DNA from: Gammaproteobacteria bacterium
GTDB taxonomy: Bacteria > Pseudomonadota > Gammaproteobacteria > Eutrophobiales > Eutrophobiaceae
Assembly: GCA_022826885.1 (NCBI GenBank)
Contig: JAJDUB010000051.1
Location: 1-64,000 of the forward strand
Length of the DNA: 64,000 nucleotides
Direction: 5' to 3'
Below the pieces are notes generated by a model. That model made no database searches. It had not been told where the DNA came from and was given only the letters and a program-made list of their open reading frames with translations. Below, piece by piece: positions 54,121 to 62,551 of the stretch; positions within the stretch are counted from its first letter, which is position 1, and each line of letters starts with the position of its first letter. The position numbers and the translations under genes are program-made.

Positions 54121-55877
54121 CCGAAATAACCGATCCAGGGTTCCAGCACAGGCAGCACCGGCTCCAGTTCAGCGCGGTAGCGCTGCCAGCGGCCCTGCGC
54201 TTCGGTATACAGCGGTCGGGTCACCTGGTTGTAGCTCGCGGTGCTGATGAGGGAGCGGTCCAGGGCAGTGCGTTCGTGCTCCAGGATGCCGGGATGCCAG
54301 GGCATTTCCAGAAAGTCCAGTATCTGCCGGCAGGTTGTTTCCGCATCCGTGACGAGGTCTTCGTATTTCACCTGGAGCACGTTCAGTTGCAGCAGGCCGG
54401 TGTACTGCTGCCACAGGCCGAAGACCCGGTCATACAGGTGGGCGCTGTCCTCCAGGGTGAAGAAGCTTGCGTTTGCCGGGGTTTCGTAGAAGGTCTGCAT
54501 GTAGCAGCTTAACACGCAGTCCGCCGGGTGGCGCAGCATGAGTATGAACCTGGCCTCCGGAAATACGCGGTGGATTTCACCTGCGTACACGGTGTTGAGG
54601 GCGAACCGGTCTACCGGCATGACACCGTCTTCCGGCCTTGCATGACGCGCCAGAGCGTCGAAATAGGTCTTCCTGAGGCCTTCCACATCCCGGTCCTGCA
54701 GGTTCGCCAGTGTTTGGAGACGTTCATCCGAGTCTCCCGATAGCCGGTTAACCATCACACCCACGGCGTCGGATTCTTCGGCAACCCGGATGGACGGGTG
54801 CCCGCGCAGCAAGGTATCGAGCAGGGTAGTGCCGGAGCGGGGGAAGCCGATGATGTATACCGGGTTATCGATACCTGGGGTCAGAGTAAGAATTTCGCCA
54901 GAAATTTTACTCTGACCCCTGAATTCGGAGGTGATATCCGGCCACTGGTTGATGTTCCCGGCAGTGAAATACCGTCGCCGTTTTTCCACAATTTGCAGGA
55001 ATTCTGACTTGTCAATTCCTTTGCCGTCACTTATTTCCCGTGACAGGTCATTGGCTCTCCCGGCGTATCGGATGGTTGCGGGGGTATCGTCCAGCCTGTC
55101 GCAGATCAGGGTCAGGCGGGCCAGGCGCGTCCTCTCTCCGTGTCTTGTCCAGACGTCCGCCGCGGTGATGGAAAATGCTTCCAGCAATGTTCTAGCCCGT
55201 TCATAATCGCCGTCAATATCGGCCAGGATGCCTTCGTAGAGCTTGACCGTTTCGTGCAACCCCGGGACCTTGCGCGCCCTGGAAATGGCGTCCCGCAGTC
55301 TCTCATGCCTGTTACTCTGCTCGAGAAAGCGCAGCAGGCCCATGTGCGCGGGCAGGTAAGTTTCTTCAATGGCTATGGCTTTTTCAAAGTATTCCTCCAC
55401 CTGGTCGGGTATGCGCAATTCCCACAGCGCCTTTGCCAGTGAACACAATGCCTGGTGATAAACCGGGTTGATAAGCGTCGCCTGCTTGTAGTAGCCCGCA
55501 GCTTCCGCCAGGCGGTTCCGGTTTTCATAGACGATACCCAGGTTGAACCAGGCCTGGGCAAGTTGTGAATCGTGTTTGACCGCGTTGTGAAAACTGTTGG
55601 CGGCATCCTCAACCTGCCCCGACCGCAGGCAGGCAATGCCCAGGCTGTTATGCACCTTGGCCAGGTCCGGCCTGATGGCCAGCGCCGCCCGGTAACTGCG
55701 GATGGCGGAGTCATAGTCCTGCATCTCCAGGCAGGCCGAACCGGCCAGGCTGTGCAGCGCCGGCTCATCGGGCCAGGTCTTGAGCAGGGCCTGCGCCTGT
55801 TCCAGTAGCGTCCGGTATTCGCCGGCCCGGTACAGGTCGAACAGGGGTTTGATCGTTGCCGGGTCGGGTTTGTTCAT
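54093..55877 (-). CDS. TPR-repeat sulfotransferase (with an in-frame repeat insertion)
   Basis: 594 residues. The N-terminal ~300 residues are TPR helices (for example LHSLAGSACLEMQDYDSAIRS), followed by a sulfotransferase domain with PAPS loop YIIGFPRSGTTLLDTLL near residue 340 and FILMLRHPADCVLSCY. Between the two, [16 protein letters not shown] (about residues 320-335) is the translation of a 43-bp palindrome that recurs elsewhere in the window. The paralogue at 55925-57919 has no such insert (it reads CRDPIFIVGLPRSGSTLL). TPR-sulfotransferases sulfate proteins or small molecules; the substrate is unknown. Confidence 0.9.
   Translation of the reverse strand: MNKPDPATIKPLFDLYRAGEYRTLLEQAQALLKTWPDEPALHSLAGSACLEMQDYDSAIRSYRAALAIRPDLAKVHNSLGIACLRSGQVEDAANSFHNAVKHDSQLAQAWFNLGIVYENRNRLAEAAGYYKQATLINPVYHQALCSLAKALWELRIPDQVEEYFEKAIAIEETYLPAHMGLLRFLEQSNRHERLRDAISRARKVPGLHETVKLYEGILADIDGDYERARTLLEAFSITAADVWTRHGERTRLARLTLICDRLDDTPATIRYAGRANDLSREISDGKGIDKSEFLQIVEKRRRYFTAGNINQWPDITSEFRGQSKISGEILTLTPGIDNPVYIIGFPRSGTTLLDTLLRGHPSIRVAEESDAVGVMVNRLSGDSDERLQTLANLQDRDVEGLRKTYFDALARHARPEDGVMPVDRFALNTVYAGEIHRVFPEARFILMLRHPADCVLSCYMQTFYETPANASFFTLEDSAHLYDRVFGLWQQYTGLLQLNVLQVKYEDLVTDAETTCRQILDFLEMPWHPGILEHERTALDRSLISTASYNQVTRPLYTEAQGRWQRYRAELEPVLPVLEPWIGYFGYKESPAAT
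54877..54919. repeat. 43-bp palindromic repeat, family A, copy 3 (inside a coding sequence)
   Basis: Same 13-base arms and AATTTC-GCCA-GAAATT core. It lies inside the TPR-sulfotransferase gene and is translated in frame on the minus strand as [16 protein letters not shown]. Confidence 0.92.
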
Positions 55878-55894
55878 AAAATCATCCGATAGCT

Positions 55895-55937
55895 GGGGTC
55901 AGAGTAAAATTTCTGGCGAAATTCTTACTCTGACCCC
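55895..55937. repeat. 43-bp palindromic repeat, family A, copy 4 (overlaps a stop codon)
   Basis: Arms 55895-55907 and 55925-55937. The right arm, read on the minus strand, supplies the last Gly-Ser-Glu and the TAA stop of the upstream TPR-sulfotransferase (stop at 55925-55927). It fills the space between the two sulfotransferase genes. Confidence 0.92.
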
Positions 55938-57919
55938 GAATATCCGTAAAGCTCTGGGCCCAGCGCCTCCTTCAGGGGGTCCAGCCAGGGTTCGAAGTTG
56001 CGCCATTGTTCCAGGCCGCTACGGTAGATGGGTTGCCTGACCTGTTCGGAACTGGGCGTACGCACGCTGCGTTCGGTTTCATGGAAGTTGAGGCAGGCCT
56101 CCTCGAAGGGCAGGCTGCAGAAGTCCAGGATGCGCCGCACCTGGGTTTCCAGGTTGTCGACCACGTCCTCGTGCATCACCCGCAGCACGAAGCCGGGGAT
56201 CACCCGGTCCCAGTGCTCCATCAGCCGTACGTAGGCGCGGTAATAACGCCCCACTTCACGCAGGCCGTAAGTGAACTCCTGGCCCTCGCCGAACAACTGC
56301 TTGAAGCAACTGAAGCAGCAGGCCATGGGGTCGCGTCGGGCGTCGATTACCCTGGCATTGGGCAATATCAGGCGGATGAGGCCGATATGCAGGAAATTGT
56401 TCGGCATCTTGTCGATGAACAGGGGCGCTTCACCCCGGTAAACCCTGGTGTCCTCGATGTATTGTTCCCCGAAGCGCCGGAAATAGTCTTGCTCCAGTTC
56501 GTGCAGGATGGCAGGGTACCGGGATGTCTTCTCGGGTTCACGCCCGCGCAGTTTCTGCGCCAGGGCCAGTATGTTGTGCAGTTCCATGGTACCGTCCACC
56601 ATGCTGTGGGACGCCAGGATCTGTTCCAACAGGGTGGAACCGGAACGGGGCAGGCCGACGATAAATATCGGGTCGCGGCAGTCAAGTCCGACACCTTGCC
56701 GGCGCGCAAACAATTCGCCGGTGCAGGTCTCAACCTGTGCTTCCACGCGCGCCTCCATCTTTTCAATCCTGTAGCCGGTCTGGCGCAGCTTCAGGCCGTT
56801 GCCCTTTTCATAACAGGCGAAGGCTTCGCCGTACTCCCCGCGGTCTTCCAGTGCCTTGCCGCCGGCAAAACACAGGTTGATCCGGTCGGTGAGCGCAACA
56901 CCGGGGGCATCCGCGTAGCGCCTTATGCCGTCAATCTCCTCGTCCGTGAATTTATAGGTCTTGGTGTTGGCAAGGCTCCAGTAGGCGTCGCCGTAATCCG
57001 GCCTGCGCCGGTAGGCTTCGCGGTAGGAGCGGATGGCCTCGTCCAGCAGGCCCACGGTCTTCCGGGCGTGACCTGCCTGTACGTGCAGTTCCGTACGGTA
57101 GGGGTGGGCTTCCAGCACCTCCCGGTACAGGGCAATCCCCTCCTCGAACCTGCCCAGACCTACGAGCGTGGTTGCCAGGGTGCTTTGGAAGCCCGGGTTA
57201 CCGGGTTCCTGTTCCAGCAGCAGCTTTGCCTGTTCATGGGCTTTTTCAAAGCGGGTCTTCCGGATCAGGATGTTGACGTAATCGATGCGGGCCTGCACGT
57301 GGTCCGGCGCAAATTCCACGCAGCTTTCCAGCAGGAACTCCGCATCGTCGTAGATGCCCATCCTCACCCCGATCTCGGCCAGCAGGCGCATGGCCTCGAT
57401 GTGGTGCCTGTGTTTTTGCAGGTAGTCCCGGCACAACAGTTCCGCCTTGTAAAGTTTGTTCTCGTGAACCAGGTCGAGGACGTTGACCAGTTCCGGGGGC
57501 AGCCGGTTGAGGAAATCCAGCCGATCCCGCGCCAGCCGGGCCTGTTCCGTCCTGCCCATGCGTTCCTCGAGATTGACGAGCGCATTCAGGCTGGCCTTCA
57601 GCGCCGGGTTCAGTTCAACTGCCCTGGAGTATGCCGGGGCGGCGTCTTCGCTACGGTTGAGGGACAGGAAGATATGGCCGCGTTCCTGGTGCGCGCGGGC
57701 ATGTTCGGGATTGCCGGCGAGCAGGGTATCCAGGGTCGCCAACGCCGCCTCGCGCCGGTTGTCATACCGCTGCGAGACCGCCAGCAGGTACAGCGCCTCT
57801 ACCCGGTCGTCCTCATCCGGTCCGGATGCCAGGAAACTTTCCGCCGTTGAGATCGCATCGCCGAATCTGGCGCTTTGAATCAGTTGTTTTGCAGTGGTGA
57901 GCTGTTCGGGAGAGTCCAC
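55925..57919 (-). CDS. TPR-repeat sulfotransferase
   Basis: 664 residues: about twelve TPR-like units (residues ~1-400; for example ALYLLAVSQRYDNRREAALA, EGIALYREVLEAHPYRTELH) and a C-terminal sulfotransferase domain with PAPS loop FIVGLPRSGSTLLEQIL near residue 420 and VIDARRDPMACCFSCFKQLF. Both co-factor loops are intact. It is followed by its paralogue at 54093-55877 and lies downstream of the TonB receptor gene on the same strand, so all three may be one transcript. Its last residues GSE and the stop derive from a palindromic repeat. Confidence 0.92.
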   Translation of the reverse strand: MDSPEQLTTAKQLIQSARFGDAISTAESFLASGPDEDDRVEALYLLAVSQRYDNRREAALATLDTLLAGNPEHARAHQERGHIFLSLNRSEDAAPAYSRAVELNPALKASLNALVNLEERMGRTEQARLARDRLDFLNRLPPELVNVLDLVHENKLYKAELLCRDYLQKHRHHIEAMRLLAEIGVRMGIYDDAEFLLESCVEFAPDHVQARIDYVNILIRKTRFEKAHEQAKLLLEQEPGNPGFQSTLATTLVGLGRFEEGIALYREVLEAHPYRTELHVQAGHARKTVGLLDEAIRSYREAYRRRPDYGDAYWSLANTKTYKFTDEEIDGIRRYADAPGVALTDRINLCFAGGKALEDRGEYGEAFACYEKGNGLKLRQTGYRIEKMEARVEAQVETCTGELFARRQGVGLDCRDPIFIVGLPRSGSTLLEQILASHSMVDGTMELHNILALAQKLRGREPEKTSRYPAILHELEQDYFRRFGEQYIEDTRVYRGEAPLFIDKMPNNFLHIGLIRLILPNARVIDARRDPMACCFSCFKQLFGEGQEFTYGLREVGRYYRAYVRLMEHWDRVIPGFVLRVMHEDVVDNLETQVRRILDFCSLPFEEACLNFHETERSVRTPSSEQVRQPIYRSGLEQWRNFEPWLDPLKEALGPELYGYSGSE

Positions 57920-57964
57920 GGTGAACTGTTATTGGGGTCAGGAAGAACTATTTTAAGGAAATAT

Positions 57965-58112
57965 GGGGTCAGAGTAAAAATTCTGACGACTTTTGCTCTG
58001 GCCCAACTGACTCTGGTCAGGCAAGTGCGGCAGCGTCCTGAAATCAAATCCGTCCCCGTTACAGGGGGGAGGTGCGTCCGGGGACGGATTTGCAGCATCG
58101 GGGACGGATTTG
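57965..58112. repeat. Repeat-rich intergenic stretch (degenerate family A plus family C)
   Basis: GGGGTCAGAGTAAAAATTCTG at 57965 begins a decayed family A copy (to about 58004). Then come CAAATCCGTCCCC (58045-58057) and two copies of GGGGACGGATTTG (58080-58092, 58100-58112), the family C hairpin also at 28334. The 252-base gap between the TonB receptor and the TPR-sulfotransferase holds essentially only repeats. Confidence 0.8.
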
Positions 58113-58171
58113 CCCGTCCCCTTACAACATTACTCGGGGGGCTCCGGCTTAATCGCAGGGCACCGGCAACA

Positions 58172-61078
58172 TCAGTTATAGTCGTAGGAGAACCGGACAC
58201 CAAAGGTGCGCGGCCGGTTGGTTACCACCTTGGGCACGTACTGCAAGGTGTCGACATGCAGTTCGGCCCGTTCGTCCGTCACGTTGTTCACGAACAGTTC
58301 CGCGCCCCAGGTATCACTCCTGAAACCGACCGCCATGTCCAGGAGCACGTAATCATCCTGGACGTACCTGCCGTTCGGGCAGGCAACGGGAGCGTCGTAA
58401 GTGCCGCAGTTGCCGGCAGCAAAGTCGCCGCCCTCATTGGCAATCTTGAGTCCCGAACCGCGGCCGCCGTGGGTGCGCCTGAGCGTGTCTTCAACGGCGA
58501 AAGCGCTGCCGGCGATGCCCGACTTGCTCTCGCCGGTGTAGCTGAGGCCGCCGGATATATAGGCGGTAGATCCGCCCAGGGCCGGCAGGTCGAATTCATA
58601 GCGCGCCCGCAGGTTGCCGGAAAAATCCGGGGTAAACGGCAACTCACTGCCGACCGGTACGGAAATGCCCTCCAACTGTGCGTTGATACGGGTAATCTCG
58701 CTGTCGACGAAACTGAAGGCGCCGGCGATGGTCAGGTTGTCCGTCGGCGCCCAGGTGAAATCACCGTCCGCGCCCAGGATCTCCGCATCTCCAACATTCT
58801 CGATAAACACCAGGAAGGCGACGTTGGCCGGATCGAACCGGGATACCTGCAGGTCGTCTATCTCTGAATAATAGCCGGTGGCGTTCACGCGCAGGGTGCG
58901 GTCGAAGAAATCAGCCTTGATGCCCCACTCGTAGTTATCCATCTTGTCGGTCAGGGCGACTGCCGGCACACGGTAACCCTCATACGGACCGGTTTGCCTG
59001 TTCGAACGTTTACCGGCGTTCCGGTTTGTAACAGGTGGGCGGAAGCCCTGGCCGAAGGTGGCGAACAACAGGATGTCGTCGGTCGCCTTCCAATCCAGCG
59101 AGGCGCGGAAGATGACATCGGATTCGTTCAGGACCCCATCACTGCCCAGGTCGTTCACGTTCAGGGAACCGTTCTGGATGTCTGCCAGTACCTCCTCTGC
59201 ACTGGAGCCGAACATATCCCCGGTACCGCCACGACACCTGGCGGCATCAGGCCGGCAGGCGTCGGCATTGACGGTCGATAGGGCCTCCAGCGTACCCGTG
59301 CCCAGGGCGGCAAGCCGGGCCGTTACGTTGTTGCCCGAGGTGGCGCTGCCGGCATCGAAACCGCCGCGCCCGACACTGGAGTCACAGGGTACATCATCGC
59401 CGTTTACTACGCCGTCAAAGTCCTTACAGCCGAAGGAGAAGCTACTGGCGCCCTTGAAATCGAAGTCAATATCGTACCAGCGCGCGCCGAAACTGGCGGT
59501 AACCGTCGGCGTGATGTCAAAATCAAGCTGGCCGAACAGGGCCATCTGCTCGGTCTTGCGGGTGTAATCATTAACGAAACTGACCCTGGGATTGAACGGC
59601 ACATTAGGGTCGGCATTCGTGCCCGGCACCTGGTCGCCTATCATACCCAGGGGCAACCAGGAACCGTCTCCGTCGTCCTGGGTGGCCGCGTCTTCAAAGG
59701 AGGCTGTACCGTTGGTTGTCTGCTCGTCAAAGAATGCGCCCGCGGTTACTCGCATGCGGTAGTCTTCCGGCATGGAAACGCGGAACTCCTGGGTTACGCG
59801 TTTGCTGTCGTTATTGTCGATATACTGCGCTTCGGGGTCGTGACATTCACTCACACCTACCGTGCCGCCATGACCCACAAATCCATTGCCGCCCCAATCC
59901 CTGACCGGGGCGCACAGGTAGTACACCTGGTAGCCGCCGCCGGCGGTATAGTCTGTGTAATCTATATAAGCCTCCATCTCACGGTCCAGGTAACCGACGG
60001 TATAGATCATATCCAGCATGCCGATGCGTCCGTTAAGGGTCAGTGTAGTCAGGCCGAAATCATCCTCGCTGGTGTCGCGGGTAAAACGGGTTGTTCTGCT
60101 CTCACCATCCAGGTTGGGATCGTAGGCGAACACGCCATCCGTCTCCAGGGATTGCTGGGTATGCTGCACCAGCAGGCCGAAATTATCCGTGGGTTCGTAT
60201 GCCAGGCTGATGCGTCCACCGATATATTCGGCGTCGTTAAAGTCCTCCTCCACCAGCGCGCTGTTGTCCGCGGCTTCGACAGGGCTGTCCGGATGAATAA
60301 ATCCTGCTGAAACATTTGCAGTGTTTCTGTTAAGCACTTCAACAAGCCCACCGTCATTGGTTTCAAAACCGCCGGGGATGACATTGCCGCCGCCGTCCAG
60401 GTTGCTGATATTGTCGATCCAGCCGGCCTGGTCGTCATGGTAGGCGGCAATGCGCACGGCCAGGTCGTCCCTCAGGGCCACGTTCAGGTAAGCCTCCTGG
60501 GAGTTGCTGACGTCCCCGCCCCTGGTGGTGGAAACATCGGCGCTGGCGCCGGCCTGAAATTCGCCCTGTACCGGTTTATTGGTAATCAAGCGCACCGTGC
60601 CCGACTGGGAACTGGCGCCAAACAGGGTTCCCTGGGGTCCCGGCAATACCTCGATACGGTTGAGATCCGTTGCATAGACATCAAGATTGCGTCCGCCGAA
60701 CGCGACCGGCATCTCATCCACGTACAACGCCACCGCCGGCGCCGATCCCTGGATTGCAGATATGGTGACTTTCGATTGCTCGGTAGCGGCGCCGCGGATG
60801 TAGAGCTCGCTCTGTCCCGGTCCCGTGCCCATGGTGACCACGTTGGGCAGGTACCTGACGTAATCATCGAAGGTGCTGATGCGCAGTTCCTGCAGGTCCT
60901 CGCCCTGCAGGGCGGAGACCGATACCGGGATGTCCTGGGTGGATTCGGCGCGCTTGGTTGCGGTGACTATAATTTCCTCGATCTGGGCGTTGGCGGGAGA
61001 ACTGACTGCCGTTGCGGCGAGGGCTGACAGGATCGCGTAATTCAGCTTGTTGCGTTTGAATTCGGCTTTATTGGACAT
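58172..61078 (-). CDS. TonB-dependent outer-membrane receptor (968 aa)
   Basis: Signal peptide 1-31 (AATAVSSPANAQ), TonB-box-like IEEIIVTATKRAESTQDIPV, plug with YLPNVVTMGTGPGQSELYIRG and RIEVLPGPQGTLFGASSQSG, then a long barrel ending FGVRFSYDYN. It belongs to the large 'TATKR..S.QDIPVSV' group common in marine gammaproteobacteria and sphingomonads. The GBBH-like gene is 120 bases upstream and two TPR-sulfotransferase genes lie downstream on the same strand. Substrate unknown; some receptors of this group take up aromatic or sulfated compounds, which would fit the sulfotransferases, but that is a guess. Confidence 0.93.
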   Translation of the reverse strand: MSNKAEFKRNKLNYAILSALAATAVSSPANAQIEEIIVTATKRAESTQDIPVSVSALQGEDLQELRISTFDDYVRYLPNVVTMGTGPGQSELYIRGAATEQSKVTISAIQGSAPAVALYVDEMPVAFGGRNLDVYATDLNRIEVLPGPQGTLFGASSQSGTVRLITNKPVQGEFQAGASADVSTTRGGDVSNSQEAYLNVALRDDLAVRIAAYHDDQAGWIDNISNLDGGGNVIPGGFETNDGGLVEVLNRNTANVSAGFIHPDSPVEAADNSALVEEDFNDAEYIGGRISLAYEPTDNFGLLVQHTQQSLETDGVFAYDPNLDGESRTTRFTRDTSEDDFGLTTLTLNGRIGMLDMIYTVGYLDREMEAYIDYTDYTAGGGYQVYYLCAPVRDWGGNGFVGHGGTVGVSECHDPEAQYIDNNDSKRVTQEFRVSMPEDYRMRVTAGAFFDEQTTNGTASFEDAATQDDGDGSWLPLGMIGDQVPGTNADPNVPFNPRVSFVNDYTRKTEQMALFGQLDFDITPTVTASFGARWYDIDFDFKGASSFSFGCKDFDGVVNGDDVPCDSSVGRGGFDAGSATSGNNVTARLAALGTGTLEALSTVNADACRPDAARCRGGTGDMFGSSAEEVLADIQNGSLNVNDLGSDGVLNESDVIFRASLDWKATDDILLFATFGQGFRPPVTNRNAGKRSNRQTGPYEGYRVPAVALTDKMDNYEWGIKADFFDRTLRVNATGYYSEIDDLQVSRFDPANVAFLVFIENVGDAEILGADGDFTWAPTDNLTIAGAFSFVDSEITRINAQLEGISVPVGSELPFTPDFSGNLRARYEFDLPALGGSTAYISGGLSYTGESKSGIAGSAFAVEDTLRRTHGGRGSGLKIANEGGDFAAGNCGTYDAPVACPNGRYVQDDYVLLDMAVGFRSDTWGAELFVNNVTDERAELHVDTLQYVPKVVTNRPRTFGVRFSYDYN

Positions 61079-61111
61079 GCTCTATACCCCTGGTTTGTGC
61101 CTTATTATTTC

Positions 61112-61139
61112 ATTATAGGAAAGGGCTGTTTTACCACAA
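61112..61139 (-). promoter_or_regulatory. Candidate promoter for the TonB receptor operon
   Basis: On the minus strand TTGTGG (61134-61139), 16 bases, TATAAT (61112-61117), about 35 bases before ATG 61078. The -10 is a perfect consensus. A CAACAATGTCG box lies just upstream (61170-61180). Confidence 0.5.
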
Positions 61140-61198
61140 TCCCTGAACCGACATTTATTATACTCTATGCGACATTGTTGGAAATTTGAGACGCCGGC

Positions 61199-62374
61199 TC
61201 ACGTGTGACGGAAATTCCCGCCTTTCCTGCGCAACACCTGGAGACGGCTCTGCAAATCGTCCCGGCAGATGTAGCAGCCCTGTAAATGCCGGTAACCGCT
61301 ATCCGGGTCGAATTCGCTGCGCGCATGCATGATGCGATGGTTGTCGAATACCTGGCAATCGCCTTTGTTGAGGCGGAACCGGTATTGCATCTCCGCGCTG
61401 GTGACGATGCCGAGAAACGCCCGGTGCGCACGGTAGAACTGTGCCTGCAACGCCGGTTCGATATCCACCGGTCCCAGCAGCGCCGGATGCAGCCGTGTGC
61501 CGATGATGTTGCCGTCTTCATCGGTTTCTATCACGCAGCCGCGATTCACGATATGCCGGTCTTCGGCGACGTAGGTGAACGTGACCTTATGGGTGCTCAG
61601 CAGCTTGAAAGCCGCCAAGTCCGCCTGTTGCAGTTTCCTGGCCGAAGCGATGGAATCGACCATGATGCTGTCCCCGCCCTGCGCGTCGTTCCGCAGGCAA
61701 TGCAGGAACTGGACGCCCGGCAGATGCGTACGGCTGGGGAGGTCGTTGTGCGGGTACAGCGCCCGCGGCGTATAGGCCAGGTTTTCCGGGTTCGGTTTCG
61801 ATTCCACATCGAACCAGCGGCCGAAGTGGGATTCCTCGATGAAGGCGATGCGTTCGGCCAGCCTGATCACGGCAAGATGCTCGGACGGCACGCCGGTGAC
61901 CAGGGCTACGCCCGTATCATCGATATACTCCAGCATTTCCAGCAGGGCGTCGTCGCCGGCCATCACGCCGGCAAAGCCGACGGACACGCGCGTGATGTCG
62001 AACTCCGCGGCGCTCCAGGCCGTGCAACGTTGCTTGCGCGCCAGGCGCGCCTCCCGTTCGCTGCGGTGGCGGTGCAGCCAGTCCCAGCTATAGAAGGTTC
62101 CGTCACAGGCGGCGCTGTGATCGGGCCAGGTGAGATGCAGCCCGCGGGCGTCGCTGCTGACCTTATCGGGAGTGATATCCAGGGGAATCGCCATGAAATC
62201 GGCGATACGCTCCCAGGCATCCTGGTGCGTGCATTGCGGGCAGTGGCAGTTTTCCCGCAGCCAATAGTACAGGTAGCGGCTGCAGTCGCCACCCGGCCAG
62301 GCGATCACCAGGCCGTCCGCCTGCGGTTTAACCGAGGGCACCTGCTCCCGGATGTCCTGAGATGTCATTGCCAT
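61199..62374 (-). CDS. Gamma-butyrobetaine hydroxylase-like 2-oxoglutarate dioxygenase
   Basis: 391 residues. N-terminal zinc domain (DUF971-like) with C43, C45, C48 (ENCHCPQC) and H86; C-terminal TauD/TfdA domain with iron ligands H209, D211 (YPHNDLPS) and H350 (NHRIMHARSEF). The alignment from memory to human BBOX1 is extensive (GVQFLHCLRND..GGDSIMVD). BBOX-type enzymes hydroxylate gamma-butyrobetaine to carnitine; related members act on trimethyllysine or, as TmpA, on 2-trimethylaminoethylphosphonate. The residue after D211 is Leu where I recall Tyr in BBOX1, so the substrate may differ. It is 120 bases upstream of the TonB receptor. Confidence 0.9.
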   Translation of the reverse strand: MAMTSQDIREQVPSVKPQADGLVIAWPGGDCSRYLYYWLRENCHCPQCTHQDAWERIADFMAIPLDITPDKVSSDARGLHLTWPDHSAACDGTFYSWDWLHRHRSEREARLARKQRCTAWSAAEFDITRVSVGFAGVMAGDDALLEMLEYIDDTGVALVTGVPSEHLAVIRLAERIAFIEESHFGRWFDVESKPNPENLAYTPRALYPHNDLPSRTHLPGVQFLHCLRNDAQGGDSIMVDSIASARKLQQADLAAFKLLSTHKVTFTYVAEDRHIVNRGCVIETDEDGNIIGTRLHPALLGPVDIEPALQAQFYRAHRAFLGIVTSAEMQYRFRLNKGDCQVFDNHRIMHARSEFDPDSGYRHLQGCYICRDDLQSRLQVLRRKGGNFRHT

Positions 62375-62458
62375 GGCGTTGCCTCAAACGGTTGGTTTCA
62401 GGAACGATGCTGATAATAGCGGACAAATATGCTCCCGGTTACAAATAAATTAACCAAT

Positions 62459-62485
62459 ATGTCGCATTTGGATGCAACAATGTCG
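62459..62485. promoter_or_regulatory. Candidate operator shared with the region at 61167-61180
   Basis: ATGTCGCAT (62459-62467) and CAACAATGTCG (62475-62485) both recur, fused as CAACAATGTCGCAT, on the minus strand at 61167-61180. The two sites lie upstream of the mttC-like gene and of the TonB receptor operon. A shared regulator is possible. Confidence 0.35.
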
Positions 62486-62551
62486 TGCTTTCATATACAC
62501 GAAATTGCGGTCTAATTCAGACTTCCGCGAAATTTCCGGCGTCCGGGAGAC

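Noticed and set aside
56006..57850. 614-codon plus-strand open frame opposite the TPR-sulfotransferase
   Set aside because: It is the antisense shadow of a clear sulfotransferase gene; its composition has no recognisable domain and GC-rich DNA often yields such frames.
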